DNA from: Bacteroidales bacterium Bact_07
GTDB lineage: Bacteria; Bacteroidota; Bacteroidia; Bacteroidales; Tenuifilaceae
Direction: 5' to 3'
Length of the DNA stretch: 10,320 bases
Assembly (NCBI GenBank): GCA_001603415.1
Contig: LUYY01000049.1
Location: 1-10,320 of the forward strand
The notes below the pieces were generated by a model. That model was given only the letters and a program-made list of their open reading frames with translations, had not been told where the DNA came from and made no database searches. The position numbers and the translations under genes were made by a program. The number at the start of each line of letters is the position of its first letter. Positions within the stretch are counted from its first letter, which is position 1. Of this stretch, positions 1-7,947 are shown one piece after another.

Positions 1-1
1 A

Positions 2-33
2 TTGACTGATTAAACGTTTTTTTAATATATTTA
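2..33 (+). promoter_or_regulatory. Possible Bacteroidota-type promoter for the propeller-phosphatase gene
   Basis: TATATTTA at 26-33 differs at one position from the Bacteroidota -7 consensus TAnnTTTG. A TTG at 2-4 lies 21 nt upstream as a possible -33 element. This would start transcription near position 40 and leave a leader of roughly 20 nt before the ATG at 59. The region is very AT-rich, so a chance match is possible, and the window edge cuts off any upstream alternative. Confidence 0.3.
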
Positions 34-58
34 TCGAATTAAAGAATAGCGGTTTGTC

Positions 59-3000
59 ATGAAAAAACTACTGTTTCTTACACTTTTAGGATTAATGGCA
101 TTTCAGGCGAATACCCAGACTTTCAACAGGTTTGGCAATCCGCTTATTACTAACTATACCCCAGAGGTTTATGGCGGAAACGAGCAGGTTTGGTGTGTAA
201 CCCAGGACGATAGAGGGGTAATGTACTTTGGTACAAACGATAACGGAATTCTGGAGTATGATGGAATAACCTGGAATATCATTCCAATTCCAGAGAACAA
301 ATCGGTACGTTCACTCTGCAAGGGAGATAATGGGGTTATATATGTTGGTTCAATAGGCGAGTTTGGTTATCTTGAACCCGATGTTTACGGGAAACTTCAT
401 TACACCTCACTTATCAATTTGGTTCCTGATAGTGTTCGTAGTAATCTTTCATATATCTATAAAACCTACTGGCACGATGGTAAGGCTTACTTTTGTTCAC
501 TTTCGTATGTTTTTATATACAATGGCAAAACGGTTAAATCCATATCGTTAGGGAAACAGTCGGAGTTCGCTAATTTCTTTACCTTAAAGGCTAATAATAG
601 ATTCTATATCAACAGCTACCTTAAGGGCTTGAGAGCATTTATAAACGACTCCACCATAAATTCTCTTCCCGAAGGTCAGGCGTTCATTCAAAAAAATGTA
701 TTTTCGTTACTAAGTTTAAACTCAGACACAATCCTACTATTCACAGATAATGGTTTTTATACCTATGCAAATGGTAAGGTTGAGAGTATTGATACGCCAA
801 CCCGACTTGCCAAACGAATGGCTTCAGAATCAGCTATTCCTTACAGTGCCATAAAACTCAATAATGGTAACATAGCATTGGGTGTTGTGCAGTCCGACTG
901 GCTTGGGATTGTAGAGTTGTCGCCCGATTTGAAGCCAGTTGCCTTGGTTAACAAGGGAACAGGCATGCATGCCGGACAGGTATCCGAAATCTTTCAGAAA
1001 GCCGACGCTCCTCTCTGGGCTACATTGTACGATGGAGGCATTGCCAAGATTGAGATAAACTCTGCCATTGGAAAATTTGGGGCTGAGAGTGGCCTTTCGG
1101 AAATTATTATTGACATTGTTCGATTTAATAATACCATTTACCTTGCCACATTTAATGGCGTTTACTACCTAACCTACGATAGCTATGGAATACCCAAGTT
1201 TAACCCCGTTGATGGTATTAATGGAAATGTTTGGGCACTTTCGGTTTTTTCACCGCCCCATTCGCCACAAATGCTACTTGCCGGTAGCTACACCGATGGT
1301 GTTTTTGAGATAAAAGGTAATAAAGCCATAAATATTAGCAAGCCATTAATTGAACGGCTTGGATTGTCACAACGAATTCAGCATAAGTGTTTTGCCTTGT
1401 ATCCCTCGAAGAGCAAACCCGGTAGATTGTACATAGGACAAAGTTCCGGTGTTGCTTTTATGGATTGGATTAACGGGGAGTGGCAAAATACAGGCAACCT
1501 GTATCCCGATTCCATTCGTTTTGAGATTCGTTCAATGGTAGAAGATAGTAAGGGAAACCTTTGGCTTGCAACGGGTTCGTCGGGTGTATATATGGTAACC
1601 CACGATTTTAAAAGAGTTCGGCAATTCGGGAAGGAAAGCATTCAAGGACTTAAAAATCTCCAATACATTAATCTTTTAACCAATAACGATTCGCTTTATA
1701 TCCTAACGGCAAATGGGGTTTACCATTTTAACTACCTGAATAACCAATTTGAACCTGGTGGCATAGTGGGCAGTGAATTTTCTAATCGTTCAGGTTTCTA
1801 TAAGGCGGCCAAGCTGCCAAATGGTTGGGCTTTCCTTTCATACGATAGCAATAATAAAAGCTGGATTGAACGCATTATAAAGGATTCAAACGGGAACTGG
1901 ATAAGCCAAAGCCGCGATCTTAGAAGACTACCCAACAAGTGGTCCGATGCCATATTTGCCGATTCCGATGGCACCCTTTGGATTGGCATGTCAAAGGATT
2001 TGTGGGTTTATAACCCCACCGTAAAACGAAGTTTTAATGCTCCTTTCCGTCCAGTAATTCGTCAGGTAGTATCAAAGGATTCCATACTTTTTGGTGGAAC
2101 TTTTTACACTCAACACGATTCGTCGGGTCGAAAGCCATCGTTAGTGCAACTGCCCTATCAAATGCCGCGGTTGAGCTACCATTATAATGCCATGGTGTTT
2201 ACCTTTGCAGCCCCCTATTTTGAACGCGAAGAAGATATTGTTTACAGCCACTACCTTGAAGGATCGGACGAAACTACATGGAGCCCTTGGGATAAGCGTA
2301 CCGAGGCCACCTATACTAACCTTAGCGAGGGTAAATACACTTTCCATCTGAAAGCTAAAAATATTTATGGCGACGAAAGCGTTGAGGCAACCTATGCCTT
2401 CGAGATACGTCCGCCGTGGTACCGAACTATTTGGGCATTTACGCTTTACTTTATCCTCTTTGTATTCTTGGTTTGGGGAATAGTAAAGTGGAACACCCGC
2501 CGACTAATTGCCGAAAAGGAGCGTCTTGAGCAAATTGTTCGTGAGCGAACAGCTGAGGTCGTTGCCCAAAAGGAAGAGATTGAACAGCAAAAGGAAAAGA
2601 TTGCTGCTCAAAACGAGGAGATAACCAGCAGTATTCAGTATGCCAGCCGTATTCAATCAGCTTTGCTTACCCCTACCGATCAGGTTAATAGAATATTCCC
2701 TGAGAACTTTATCCTATACTTGCCACGCGATATTGTTAGCGGTGATTTTTACTATATCACCCAGGTAGGGAAATTGAAGATTTCAGTTGTGGCCGATTGC
2801 ACCGGGCATGGTGTTCCTGGCGGTTTCATGAGCATGCTGGGTATTTCGTTTCTTACTCAAATCATTGGCACAAAGACCGACTTAAAAGCCAGTGAGGTAC
2901 TCAATGAGCTAAGAACATTGGTTATATCTGCACTGCATCAAACTGGCGAGATAGGCGGTAGTAAGGATGGCATGGACATTGCTATCTACATTATTGACGA

Positions 3001-3373
3001 GGAAACCCAAACCCTTCAGTTTGCCGGAGCAAACAATCCTCTTATTCTGATTCGAAATAATGAGCTAACCCATATCAAGGGCGATAAGATGCCTATTGGT
3101 ATTCACCTCCGTGGTGAGCTGTCGTTTACCAATAACGTGATGCAAATTGAGAAAGGCGATGTAATCTATACTTTCTCCGACGGGTATGTCGATCAGTTTG
3201 GTGGTGGTGATGGCCGTAAGTTCATGATCAAGCACTTTAAGGAGTTGCTTCTTGAGATACATCAGAAACCAATGAGCGAGCAAAAGATCATTCTTGATGA
3301 AACATTACGGAATTGGCATGGCGATACGCCAAGGATTGATGATGTAGTGGTTATGGGGGTGCGAATTGTTTAA
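59..3373 (+). CDS. Beta-propeller / Y_Y_Y sensor with SpoIIE-type PP2C serine/threonine phosphatase domain
   Basis: This 1104-residue membrane protein probably senses an extracytoplasmic signal and controls a cytoplasmic phosphatase. Residues 1-20 are a signal peptide. Residues 25-660 hold repeated two-component-regulator-propeller blades, with LW/IYxG-type strands near 55-69, 94-105, 457-470, 501-512 and 640-651. A Y_Y_Y domain follows at about 705-785, then one membrane span at about 790-808 and a charged coiled coil at about 815-865. The phosphatase occupies about 880-1104. Its metal-binding acidic residues are present: D896 in SGDF, D913 in ADCTGHG, D1041 in FSDG and D1095 in RIDD, so it should be active. 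The ATG at 59 starts directly with the signal peptide; there is no Shine-Dalgarno sequence, as is usual in this phylum. The architecture resembles hybrid two-component (HTCS) regulators, but the kinase and AraC parts are replaced by the phosphatase. The signal and the phosphoprotein substrate are unknown; a SiaC- or STAS-type protein is the usual substrate of this class. Confidence 0.93.
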   Translation: MKKLLFLTLLGLMAFQANTQTFNRFGNPLITNYTPEVYGGNEQVWCVTQDDRGVMYFGTNDNGILEYDGITWNIIPIPENKSVRSLCKGDNGVIYVGSIGEFGYLEPDVYGKLHYTSLINLVPDSVRSNLSYIYKTYWHDGKAYFCSLSYVFIYNGKTVKSISLGKQSEFANFFTLKANNRFYINSYLKGLRAFINDSTINSLPEGQAFIQKNVFSLLSLNSDTILLFTDNGFYTYANGKVESIDTPTRLAKRMASESAIPYSAIKLNNGNIALGVVQSDWLGIVELSPDLKPVALVNKGTGMHAGQVSEIFQKADAPLWATLYDGGIAKIEINSAIGKFGAESGLSEIIIDIVRFNNTIYLATFNGVYYLTYDSYGIPKFNPVDGINGNVWALSVFSPPHSPQMLLAGSYTDGVFEIKGNKAINISKPLIERLGLSQRIQHKCFALYPSKSKPGRLYIGQSSGVAFMDWINGEWQNTGNLYPDSIRFEIRSMVEDSKGNLWLATGSSGVYMVTHDFKRVRQFGKESIQGLKNLQYINLLTNNDSLYILTANGVYHFNYLNNQFEPGGIVGSEFSNRSGFYKAAKLPNGWAFLSYDSNNKSWIERIIKDSNGNWISQSRDLRRLPNKWSDAIFADSDGTLWIGMSKDLWVYNPTVKRSFNAPFRPVIRQVVSKDSILFGGTFYTQHDSSGRKPSLVQLPYQMPRLSYHYNAMVFTFAAPYFEREEDIVYSHYLEGSDETTWSPWDKRTEATYTNLSEGKYTFHLKAKNIYGDESVEATYAFEIRPPWYRTIWAFTLYFILFVFLVWGIVKWNTRRLIAEKERLEQIVRERTAEVVAQKEEIEQQKEKIAAQNEEITSSIQYASRIQSALLTPTDQVNRIFPENFILYLPRDIVSGDFYYITQVGKLKISVVADCTGHGVPGGFMSMLGISFLTQIIGTKTDLKASEVLNELRTLVISALHQTGEIGGSKDGMDIAIYIIDEETQTLQFAGANNPLILIRNNELTHIKGDKMPIGIHLRGELSFTNNVMQIEKGDVIYTFSDGYVDQFGGGDGRKFMIKHFKELLLEIHQKPMSEQKIILDETLRNWHGDTPRIDDVVVMGVRIV

Positions 3374-5892
3374 TCCGTCAAATTATCAATTTGCTCCTCA
3401 ATCTCGCTTATAAAACTCTTGATTCTTCGGTTTAGTCTTTCCATGTATAGGCTGGCTGCCTTGTGCTTGTTGGCGGGTAGCGTTTCGATTCGTTGAAGGA
3501 TACTGGCGATATCGTACACCCTGAATTGGTTAAAGGCCGATTTCATCTTATGGGCAACAGCCGATGCCTTCATTATATTCCTGCTTTTGATATGTTGATT
3601 TAACTCTTCAATGTTCTTTCGGGTATTTTCAAGTAACGATTCCAGAATAAGTTTAACGGCCTCCTTATTCCCTCCGGTAAACCTGTATAGTTCATCGATA
3701 TCGAATTTTTCTGAACCCTCAACTCTATCTTTTTTGTCGACTAAATCGTGAGCTGTAATACCTATAACCGGACTAACCAGCCGCAAAAGGTCAATTTCGG
3801 TAAAGGGTTTGATTAGATATCCTGAGAATCCCAAACTGCTGAAGTGCTCAGGATTATCAACCATATCGTTTGCCGTAATGGCAAAAACAGGGATTGCATA
3901 GCCGGAATTTTCAATGAGCTGAACAACCTCGTAACCCGAAACCTCGGGCATTTGTATGTCGGTTATTACGGCATCGTACCTTTTGGTATTAAGATGGTCA
4001 ACCACATTCCTGGCATCGCCAATGGTATCAACTTGTAAGCCAATATTTTTAGCTATCTCGGCAATGATAAGCCGATTAACTTCATCGTCGTCGATGATCA
4101 AAACAGAAGTTCCGGGTTTTATTCTGTACTGGTTTTTTGGGTCAACCTCGGCCGATTGAATTTCTTTGATACTGTAAGGGATTACCAACCTAATTATGGT
4201 GCCTTCATTTGGCTCGCTGGTAAGCGAAATTTCACCACCCTGTAACTCAACCAGCTTTTTAACAATGGTTAGCCCTAGCCCTGTGCCTCCAAACCTGCGC
4301 GATATGCCGCTATCGGCTTGGGTGAACTCCTCAAATATTTGCGATTGCATTTCGGGTGGGATGCCAATACCTGTGTCGGCAACGGTAAATTGTATTTTAA
4401 CCGATTCATCGGTTTTTCGAAGCACAGCAACCGATATAATAATGCTGCCCTGATTGGTGAACTTAATGGCATTGCTAAGGAGGTTAATAAGCACCTGCCT
4501 TAGCCTAAAATCGTCGCCTGTTACATATTCGGGTAACGATTGGTCGATATTCGACAGGATATATAGCCCTTTTTCAGTTGCTTTAAACTCAAAAAGCTTT
4601 ACTACATCGTTAACCACATCGCGGGGTGAAAATACTCTGCTTTCTAATCGTAACTTACCGGTGGCTAACTTTGAGTAATCCAATATATCGTTTATCACCG
4701 CCATCAGGTGGTTCGATGAGTTGCTTAGCACATCAACGTATTCTTTTTGCTTATCGTTCAATTCCGTTTTTGAGAGTTGCCTCGAAATGCCAACGATAGC
4801 ACTTAGGGGTGAACGGATCTCGTGACTCATATTGGCAAGGAATTGCTCCTTCAATCGTAGTAGATTCTCTGCATACTGCTTGGCTTCAATTAGCTGCGCA
4901 TTATATGTGGTATTCCGCGATATATCACGCATAATAATGGCTAAAAGGATAACCAGTACTATAAATGTAATGGTTCCAAGTAGTAGTATTTTAAGTAGTG
5001 TTTTGGCCAAAACCTCTTGAACGGTTAAGGATTGGCTGATATATTCTGCCTGTTCCTGTTTCTCGATGCTCGAAACAATAAGTTGAACCTGATTTAGAAT
5101 GGCTCTATTCCTGTTAAGCAGTTCTTTCTCCTTTTCGTCGAGCAGTTTAAGTTGATTCTGTTGGTCGGCCCTTATGTTGTCTAGTATCAGCAAAAGCCTT
5201 TGAATAATTGAGTCCGATATGTATGAGATGTTAGGAATGGTATCGTAAGAGTATTCAACCAACGTATCGGTTTTAATAGTATCAATCTTTTCTGGGCCAA
5301 GGAAAAAACGCTTGATTCTGCTAGCCATCGATGCATTATCGGTTTTTTTATAGATAACTGTATCGCGTTTTAGTTGGGTTACTGTCTTTTGTTTGTAGAT
5401 CTGATTATACCGTTGGGTCTCCGATCCAGCCCTGACAATTCGTTGCATGGCCTTGTCGTAAAATATGCTTGTGCTTATACTTTGGCGCATTTCCAGGATT
5501 TCGCCTTCAATTTCCCTTTTGTTTTGAAGCAGTTTCTCTATCTTACCGATTGAACTTAGCTGCGATGGATTATTGTAGGCAAGCTTTTGAAGCGATTTTA
5601 AAGCAGCAGATACTTTGGGGTGGGTGTTGTTATAGGTTTTAAGGTAATCATCGTTTGATGTCAACACATACATCCTAAAATCGCTATCCTCGTTATAAAT
5701 TGATGTGATTAGTCTGTTCAACACAGTGATTTTTTGACCGGGTAGGCCAAATCCTTGGCGAGTTGTTTTAAGGTCGCTAACCCCTCGGTAGGTCATAATG
5801 ATAGCCGTAACCGAGAAAATAATGATCAGCAAAAAGCCCCCAATAACCTTTGGCTTTATCCACTGCGCACGGTTTTGTATTTTTTGGAGCAT
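3370..5892 (-). CDS. Hybrid sensor histidine kinase with receiver and Hpt domains
   Basis: This 840-residue inner-membrane kinase carries an internal phosphorelay. Numbering from the ATG at 5892, the membrane spans are about 16-34 and 299-321. They enclose a helical periplasmic region of about 260 residues whose start resembles CHASE3 four-helix sensors (FRMYVLTSNDDYLKTY pattern). No HAMP domain is visible; a short coiled coil leads to HisKA with H357 in NMSHEIRSP. The ATPase has N-box N470/N474, G1 DTGIGI at 506-511, F-box at 519-523 and G2 GGTGLGL at 535-541. The receiver has the acidic pair D601/D602, phospho-acceptor D645 in ITDIQMP, T673 and K695. A C-terminal Hpt domain has H781 in AHKMKS. 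All key residues are intact. There is no DNA-binding or enzymatic output, so a separate response regulator must receive the phosphate. A TTG at 5911-5913 would add seven residues, but it lies inside a probable -7 element, so the ATG is preferred. The gene converges on the phosphatase gene with a 4-bp overlap. Confidence 0.94.
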   Translation of the reverse strand: MLQKIQNRAQWIKPKVIGGFLLIIIFSVTAIIMTYRGVSDLKTTRQGFGLPGQKITVLNRLITSIYNEDSDFRMYVLTSNDDYLKTYNNTHPKVSAALKSLQKLAYNNPSQLSSIGKIEKLLQNKREIEGEILEMRQSISTSIFYDKAMQRIVRAGSETQRYNQIYKQKTVTQLKRDTVIYKKTDNASMASRIKRFFLGPEKIDTIKTDTLVEYSYDTIPNISYISDSIIQRLLLILDNIRADQQNQLKLLDEKEKELLNRNRAILNQVQLIVSSIEKQEQAEYISQSLTVQEVLAKTLLKILLLGTITFIVLVILLAIIMRDISRNTTYNAQLIEAKQYAENLLRLKEQFLANMSHEIRSPLSAIVGISRQLSKTELNDKQKEYVDVLSNSSNHLMAVINDILDYSKLATGKLRLESRVFSPRDVVNDVVKLFEFKATEKGLYILSNIDQSLPEYVTGDDFRLRQVLINLLSNAIKFTNQGSIIISVAVLRKTDESVKIQFTVADTGIGIPPEMQSQIFEEFTQADSGISRRFGGTGLGLTIVKKLVELQGGEISLTSEPNEGTIIRLVIPYSIKEIQSAEVDPKNQYRIKPGTSVLIIDDDEVNRLIIAEIAKNIGLQVDTIGDARNVVDHLNTKRYDAVITDIQMPEVSGYEVVQLIENSGYAIPVFAITANDMVDNPEHFSSLGFSGYLIKPFTEIDLLRLVSPVIGITAHDLVDKKDRVEGSEKFDIDELYRFTGGNKEAVKLILESLLENTRKNIEELNQHIKSRNIMKASAVAHKMKSAFNQFRVYDIASILQRIETLPANKHKAASLYMERLNRRIKSFISEIEEQIDNLTD

Positions 5893-5910
5893 TGGTTTGC
5901 AATTAGCAAC

Positions 5911-5918
5911 CAAAGTTA
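5911..5918 (-). promoter_or_regulatory. Possible -7 element of the hybrid kinase promoter
   Basis: Read on the minus strand, this is TAACTTTG, an exact match to the Bacteroidota -7 pattern TAnnTTTG, 18 nt before the ATG at 5892. Transcription would start near 5905 and give a very short leader. No convincing TTTG/TTG -33 element is found at 19-21 nt upstream, which lowers confidence. Confidence 0.35.
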
Positions 5919-6229
5919 AAGAAAATTATTCCGATTTCTTACCAGAATAGCCTTAGGCATTGTTGTTTGATTACTCTTTGGATTAAAGTTATTTTCATTT
6001 TAGGCAATTCTATGTATCTATTTATCGATAGCATTAATAAGATGCTTTGCTTCACGTTATCCGAGCAGGACATTCACCATGTTAGAAAAATCATTTAAAC
6101 GACCTTGACGTGGTAGGATTGTTTATCCGATATTCGTCAATTGATTTTTTCAAAATGATGGATTGGGGTTACTTTCAAAAATACAGGGTGCTGATTCATT
6201 TTATTATATCTCATTCTGGCTTCTGTTAC
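5919..6229. other. Intergenic region without a recognisable gene
   Basis: About 310 bp between the kinase promoter region and the terminator. Short ATG-initiated frames on both strands stop within about ten codons, no tRNA fold is visible, and there is no long direct repeat. It contains only AT-rich sequence with weak dyads, such as GGAT/ATCC around 6117-6129. It may hold distal regulatory sites for the kinase gene, but nothing specific can be supported. Confidence 0.6.
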
Positions 6230-6263
6230 AAAAAAAAGCCGAACATGTGTTCGGCCTTTTTTT
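6230..6263 (-). terminator. Bidirectional rho-independent terminator
   Basis: The inverted repeat GCCGAACA-TG-TGTTCGGC at 6238-6255 is flanked by an A run (6230-6237) on the left and a T run (6257-6263) on the right. Read on the minus strand it lies about 20 nt after the TAG stop of the exported-protein gene, with a strong U tract, so it should end that transcript before the kinase gene. The flanking tracts make it potentially active in both directions, though no plus-strand gene is known to need it. Confidence 0.88.
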
Positions 6264-6275
6264 AAACTCTATTTA

Positions 6276-7400
6276 CTACCTTGAGTACCACGAAATACCT
6301 AAACTTATTGAAATAAACATTGGCGTATCGCCTACAGGGGGAAGAACAAAGAACGAGAATTTTGTTTTAGGCATGGGAGCTAACTTATTCATGGTTGCAG
6401 TGAAATTTGAGAACTCAAAATCTACTCCAAACCCACCAAGGTTAAAACTTGCATTGGTATCGCTGTTATAGTCGGTTTGTGTGGTGTTAAGAGGGGCTGG
6501 AAGTTTAATGGTTGATGTTGTAGAAACAATATTTAGAGTGAGCGATGGGCGGTACTTAAAAGTAAGAGCTACCCCTTTCCAGTTTCCGGGGTCAAGAAAT
6601 TTACCAATTCCCAAAGTCCAACCAAGATTTGCTGCAATAGGGTAGGAGAGGGTAAGTACTGACATATTCATACTTCCACCACCAGTCATATTTACATCCA
6701 ATTTGTAATTGTAAAGCAGCATATCCATTCCCCACCCATAATTGAAACTGTTCCATGTAGAAATGCCTGTCTTATACTCAGGTATTTTAAGGTTAAGCCA
6801 ATTAGTTGCAACTGAAACGCCACCCCCATAGCCATCAACCCGGGTATCAAAGTCTTTCAAATCCATACCAAAATAGGTGCCGGTTAGCAGAACCGACTCA
6901 TTTTTAATCTTACCACCTCTTGCTAACCACTCCTGCCTTATAGCTTCTGATTCATCAATTTTTTGAATGGTGAAACCAACTGCCTTGCCGTCTTTATCAA
7001 TCTTAAAATTTGTTTCTCCTCCTGCATTAACGGTATCAGATTTTTGGATTACCTCTCCTACTGCCAATTCTTGCCCCTCGAGGAGTTTTAGGTAAATCCC
7101 CTTGAACTCAAAACCGGTTTCAAATACATACTTCTCATTGGGAATTGCTCTCAACCTGTACGATTGACGAGCACCACCACCAGTAGCCTCAATTAGGAGC
7201 GGCTTGCTGTAGTCGTGAGGAACAATAACTGAAATTTCGCTGCCATTTTTTAGTATGTACTCATTGTCGTTAATAATAATACGCACTTTTGCTGCCGACC
7301 CTTGAAATTTCGAAGGCCTAATGAATTTGATGGTAACACCTTCCTGTGCATATAAAGCTTGGCAGGCAAGCATAATAAGCATGAATAGTAGTTTTTTCAT
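6276..7400 (-). CDS. Exported protein of unknown function, DUF2846-like N-terminus and probable outer-membrane beta-barrel
   Basis: This 374-residue protein has no function that I recognise. Residues 1-18 form a signal peptide, with likely signal peptidase I cleavage in ALYA|QEG. C13 sits in a poor lipobox (MLAC), so lipidation is unlikely but not excluded. Residues about 22-70 (IKFIRPSKFQGSAAKVRI, then a short-strand NDNEY-LKNG-VIVP pattern) resemble the DUF2846 fold of small exported beta-sandwich proteins. From about 165 onward, alternating polar/hydrophobic strands rich in Gly, Asn and aromatics (LTLSYPIAANLGWTLGIG, LTFKYRPSLTLNI, FNLGGFGVDFEFSN, ISISLGISWYSR) suggest an 8-12 strand outer-membrane barrel. 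The ATG at 7398-7400 directly precedes the signal peptide and has no Shine-Dalgarno sequence. The gene appears monocistronic: it has its own terminator, and the next upstream gene on this strand is the tRNA. The domain assignments come from pattern recognition, not a search. Confidence 0.8.
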   Translation of the reverse strand: MKKLLFMLIMLACQALYAQEGVTIKFIRPSKFQGSAAKVRIIINDNEYILKNGSEISVIVPHDYSKPLLIEATGGGARQSYRLRAIPNEKYVFETGFEFKGIYLKLLEGQELAVGEVIQKSDTVNAGGETNFKIDKDGKAVGFTIQKIDESEAIRQEWLARGGKIKNESVLLTGTYFGMDLKDFDTRVDGYGGGVSVATNWLNLKIPEYKTGISTWNSFNYGWGMDMLLYNYKLDVNMTGGGSMNMSVLTLSYPIAANLGWTLGIGKFLDPGNWKGVALTFKYRPSLTLNIVSTTSTIKLPAPLNTTQTDYNSDTNASFNLGGFGVDFEFSNFTATMNKLAPMPKTKFSFFVLPPVGDTPMFISISLGISWYSR

Positions 7401-7426
7401 GGTTTGGATTGGTTAAGTTTGGTTCA

Positions 7427-7457
7427 ACAAGTTAGTTCATATTTTATGCATTGTCAA
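7427..7457 (-). promoter_or_regulatory. Possible promoter of the exported-protein gene
   Basis: On the minus strand, TTG (7455-7457, within GTTGACA) is followed after 20 nt by TAACTTGT (7427-7434). The latter is close to the Bacteroidota -7 pattern TAnnTTTG with a mismatch near its end. This would start transcription about 20 nt upstream of the ATG at 7400. It is the best-spaced candidate in the upstream region but not a full consensus. Confidence 0.35.
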
Positions 7458-7592
7458 CTTAATTTTCATGTATTTGATAAACAAGCATAAAGCGATGGCG
7501 ATGTGAATTAATTTGATTATCAACATAGGTTATTAATTGGTAAGGTTTTAATTCCAAATTAATCACTTAAAAAGCAACTTTTACATCATTGT

Positions 7593-7600
7593 TATATTTG
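7593..7600 (+). promoter_or_regulatory. Orphan -7 element facing the tandem repeat array
   Basis: TATATTTG is an exact match to TAnnTTTG on the plus strand, about 60 bp before the first repeat unit. No TTTG/TTG lies at the usual 19-21 nt upstream. The surrounding stretch 7458-7659 holds no gene that I can support, only AT-rich sequence and an imperfect dyad at 7532-7563. If used, it would transcribe the repeat array on the plus strand. Confidence 0.25.
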
Positions 7601-7659
7601 ATTGAAATTCATGGGGATTCATTGACATTAAGCGAAGTCGAAAAACATGAAGTTAAATA

Positions 7660-7802
7660 GAAACCACGCCTAAAGCGTGGTTTTAAGAGGTTGGGGCAGA
7701 GCCAGTCCCGCGCAGCGGAAACTCGAACGTGCGGCCCCGCGTCAGCCATCATTAAATACAAGTAAGGGTTTTTAAGAAAATAAGTAGCTGAGATTAAAAA
7801 AA
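7660..7802. repeat. Repeat unit 1
   Basis: The hairpin at 7661-7683 has a perfect 9-bp stem, and the core is 7681-7764. At 7719 this copy has A where the others have G; on the minus strand this leaves a G-U wobble in the small inner stem, and on the plus strand a C-A mismatch. Minus-strand sequence after the hairpin lacks a good T run, so this hairpin is a weak terminator. Confidence 0.9.
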
Positions 7803-7947
7803 GAAACTACGCCTAAAGCGTGGTTTTAAGAGGTTGGGGCAGAGCCAGTCCCGCGCAGCGGGAACTCGAACGTGCGGCCCCGCGTCAGCCGTCATTAAAT
7901 ACAAGTAGAAATTTTAAAACAATGAGATGGCTTAGAGTAAAAAAAAT
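7803..7947. repeat. Repeat unit 2
   Basis: The hairpin at 7804-7826 carries one C-to-T change in its left arm (ACTACGC), which gives a G-U wobble if read as plus-strand RNA. The core is 7824-7907 and has G at 7891 where the other copies have A. The linker has diverged most from the others but keeps the GGCTTAGAGTAAAAAAAA-type end. Confidence 0.9.

Noticed and set aside
59..3373. Classification as a classical HTCS hybrid two-component regulator
   Set aside because: Propeller and Y_Y_Y are present, but there is no HisKA, HATPase, receiver or AraC domain. The C-terminus has PP2C motifs instead.
3379..3393. Inverted repeat CAAATT-ATC-AATTTG as a terminator between the convergent genes
   Set aside because: The stem is AT-only apart from one pair, it lies inside the kinase coding region, and no T run follows on either strand.
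6176..6183. TATTTTTG on the minus strand as a kinase promoter -7 element
   Set aside because: It lies nearly 300 bp upstream of the kinase ATG, and no TTTG/TTG occurs at the right spacing. The nearer TAACTTTG is preferred.
6163..6471. Plus-strand frame of 102 codons
   Set aside because: It runs through the bidirectional terminator and antisense to the 3' end of the exported-protein gene, with no signal of its own.
7532..7563. Imperfect AT-rich dyad ATTAATTGG / CCAAATTAAT
   Set aside because: It has an unequal arm and a 13-nt loop in very AT-rich sequence, so it is readily explained by composition.
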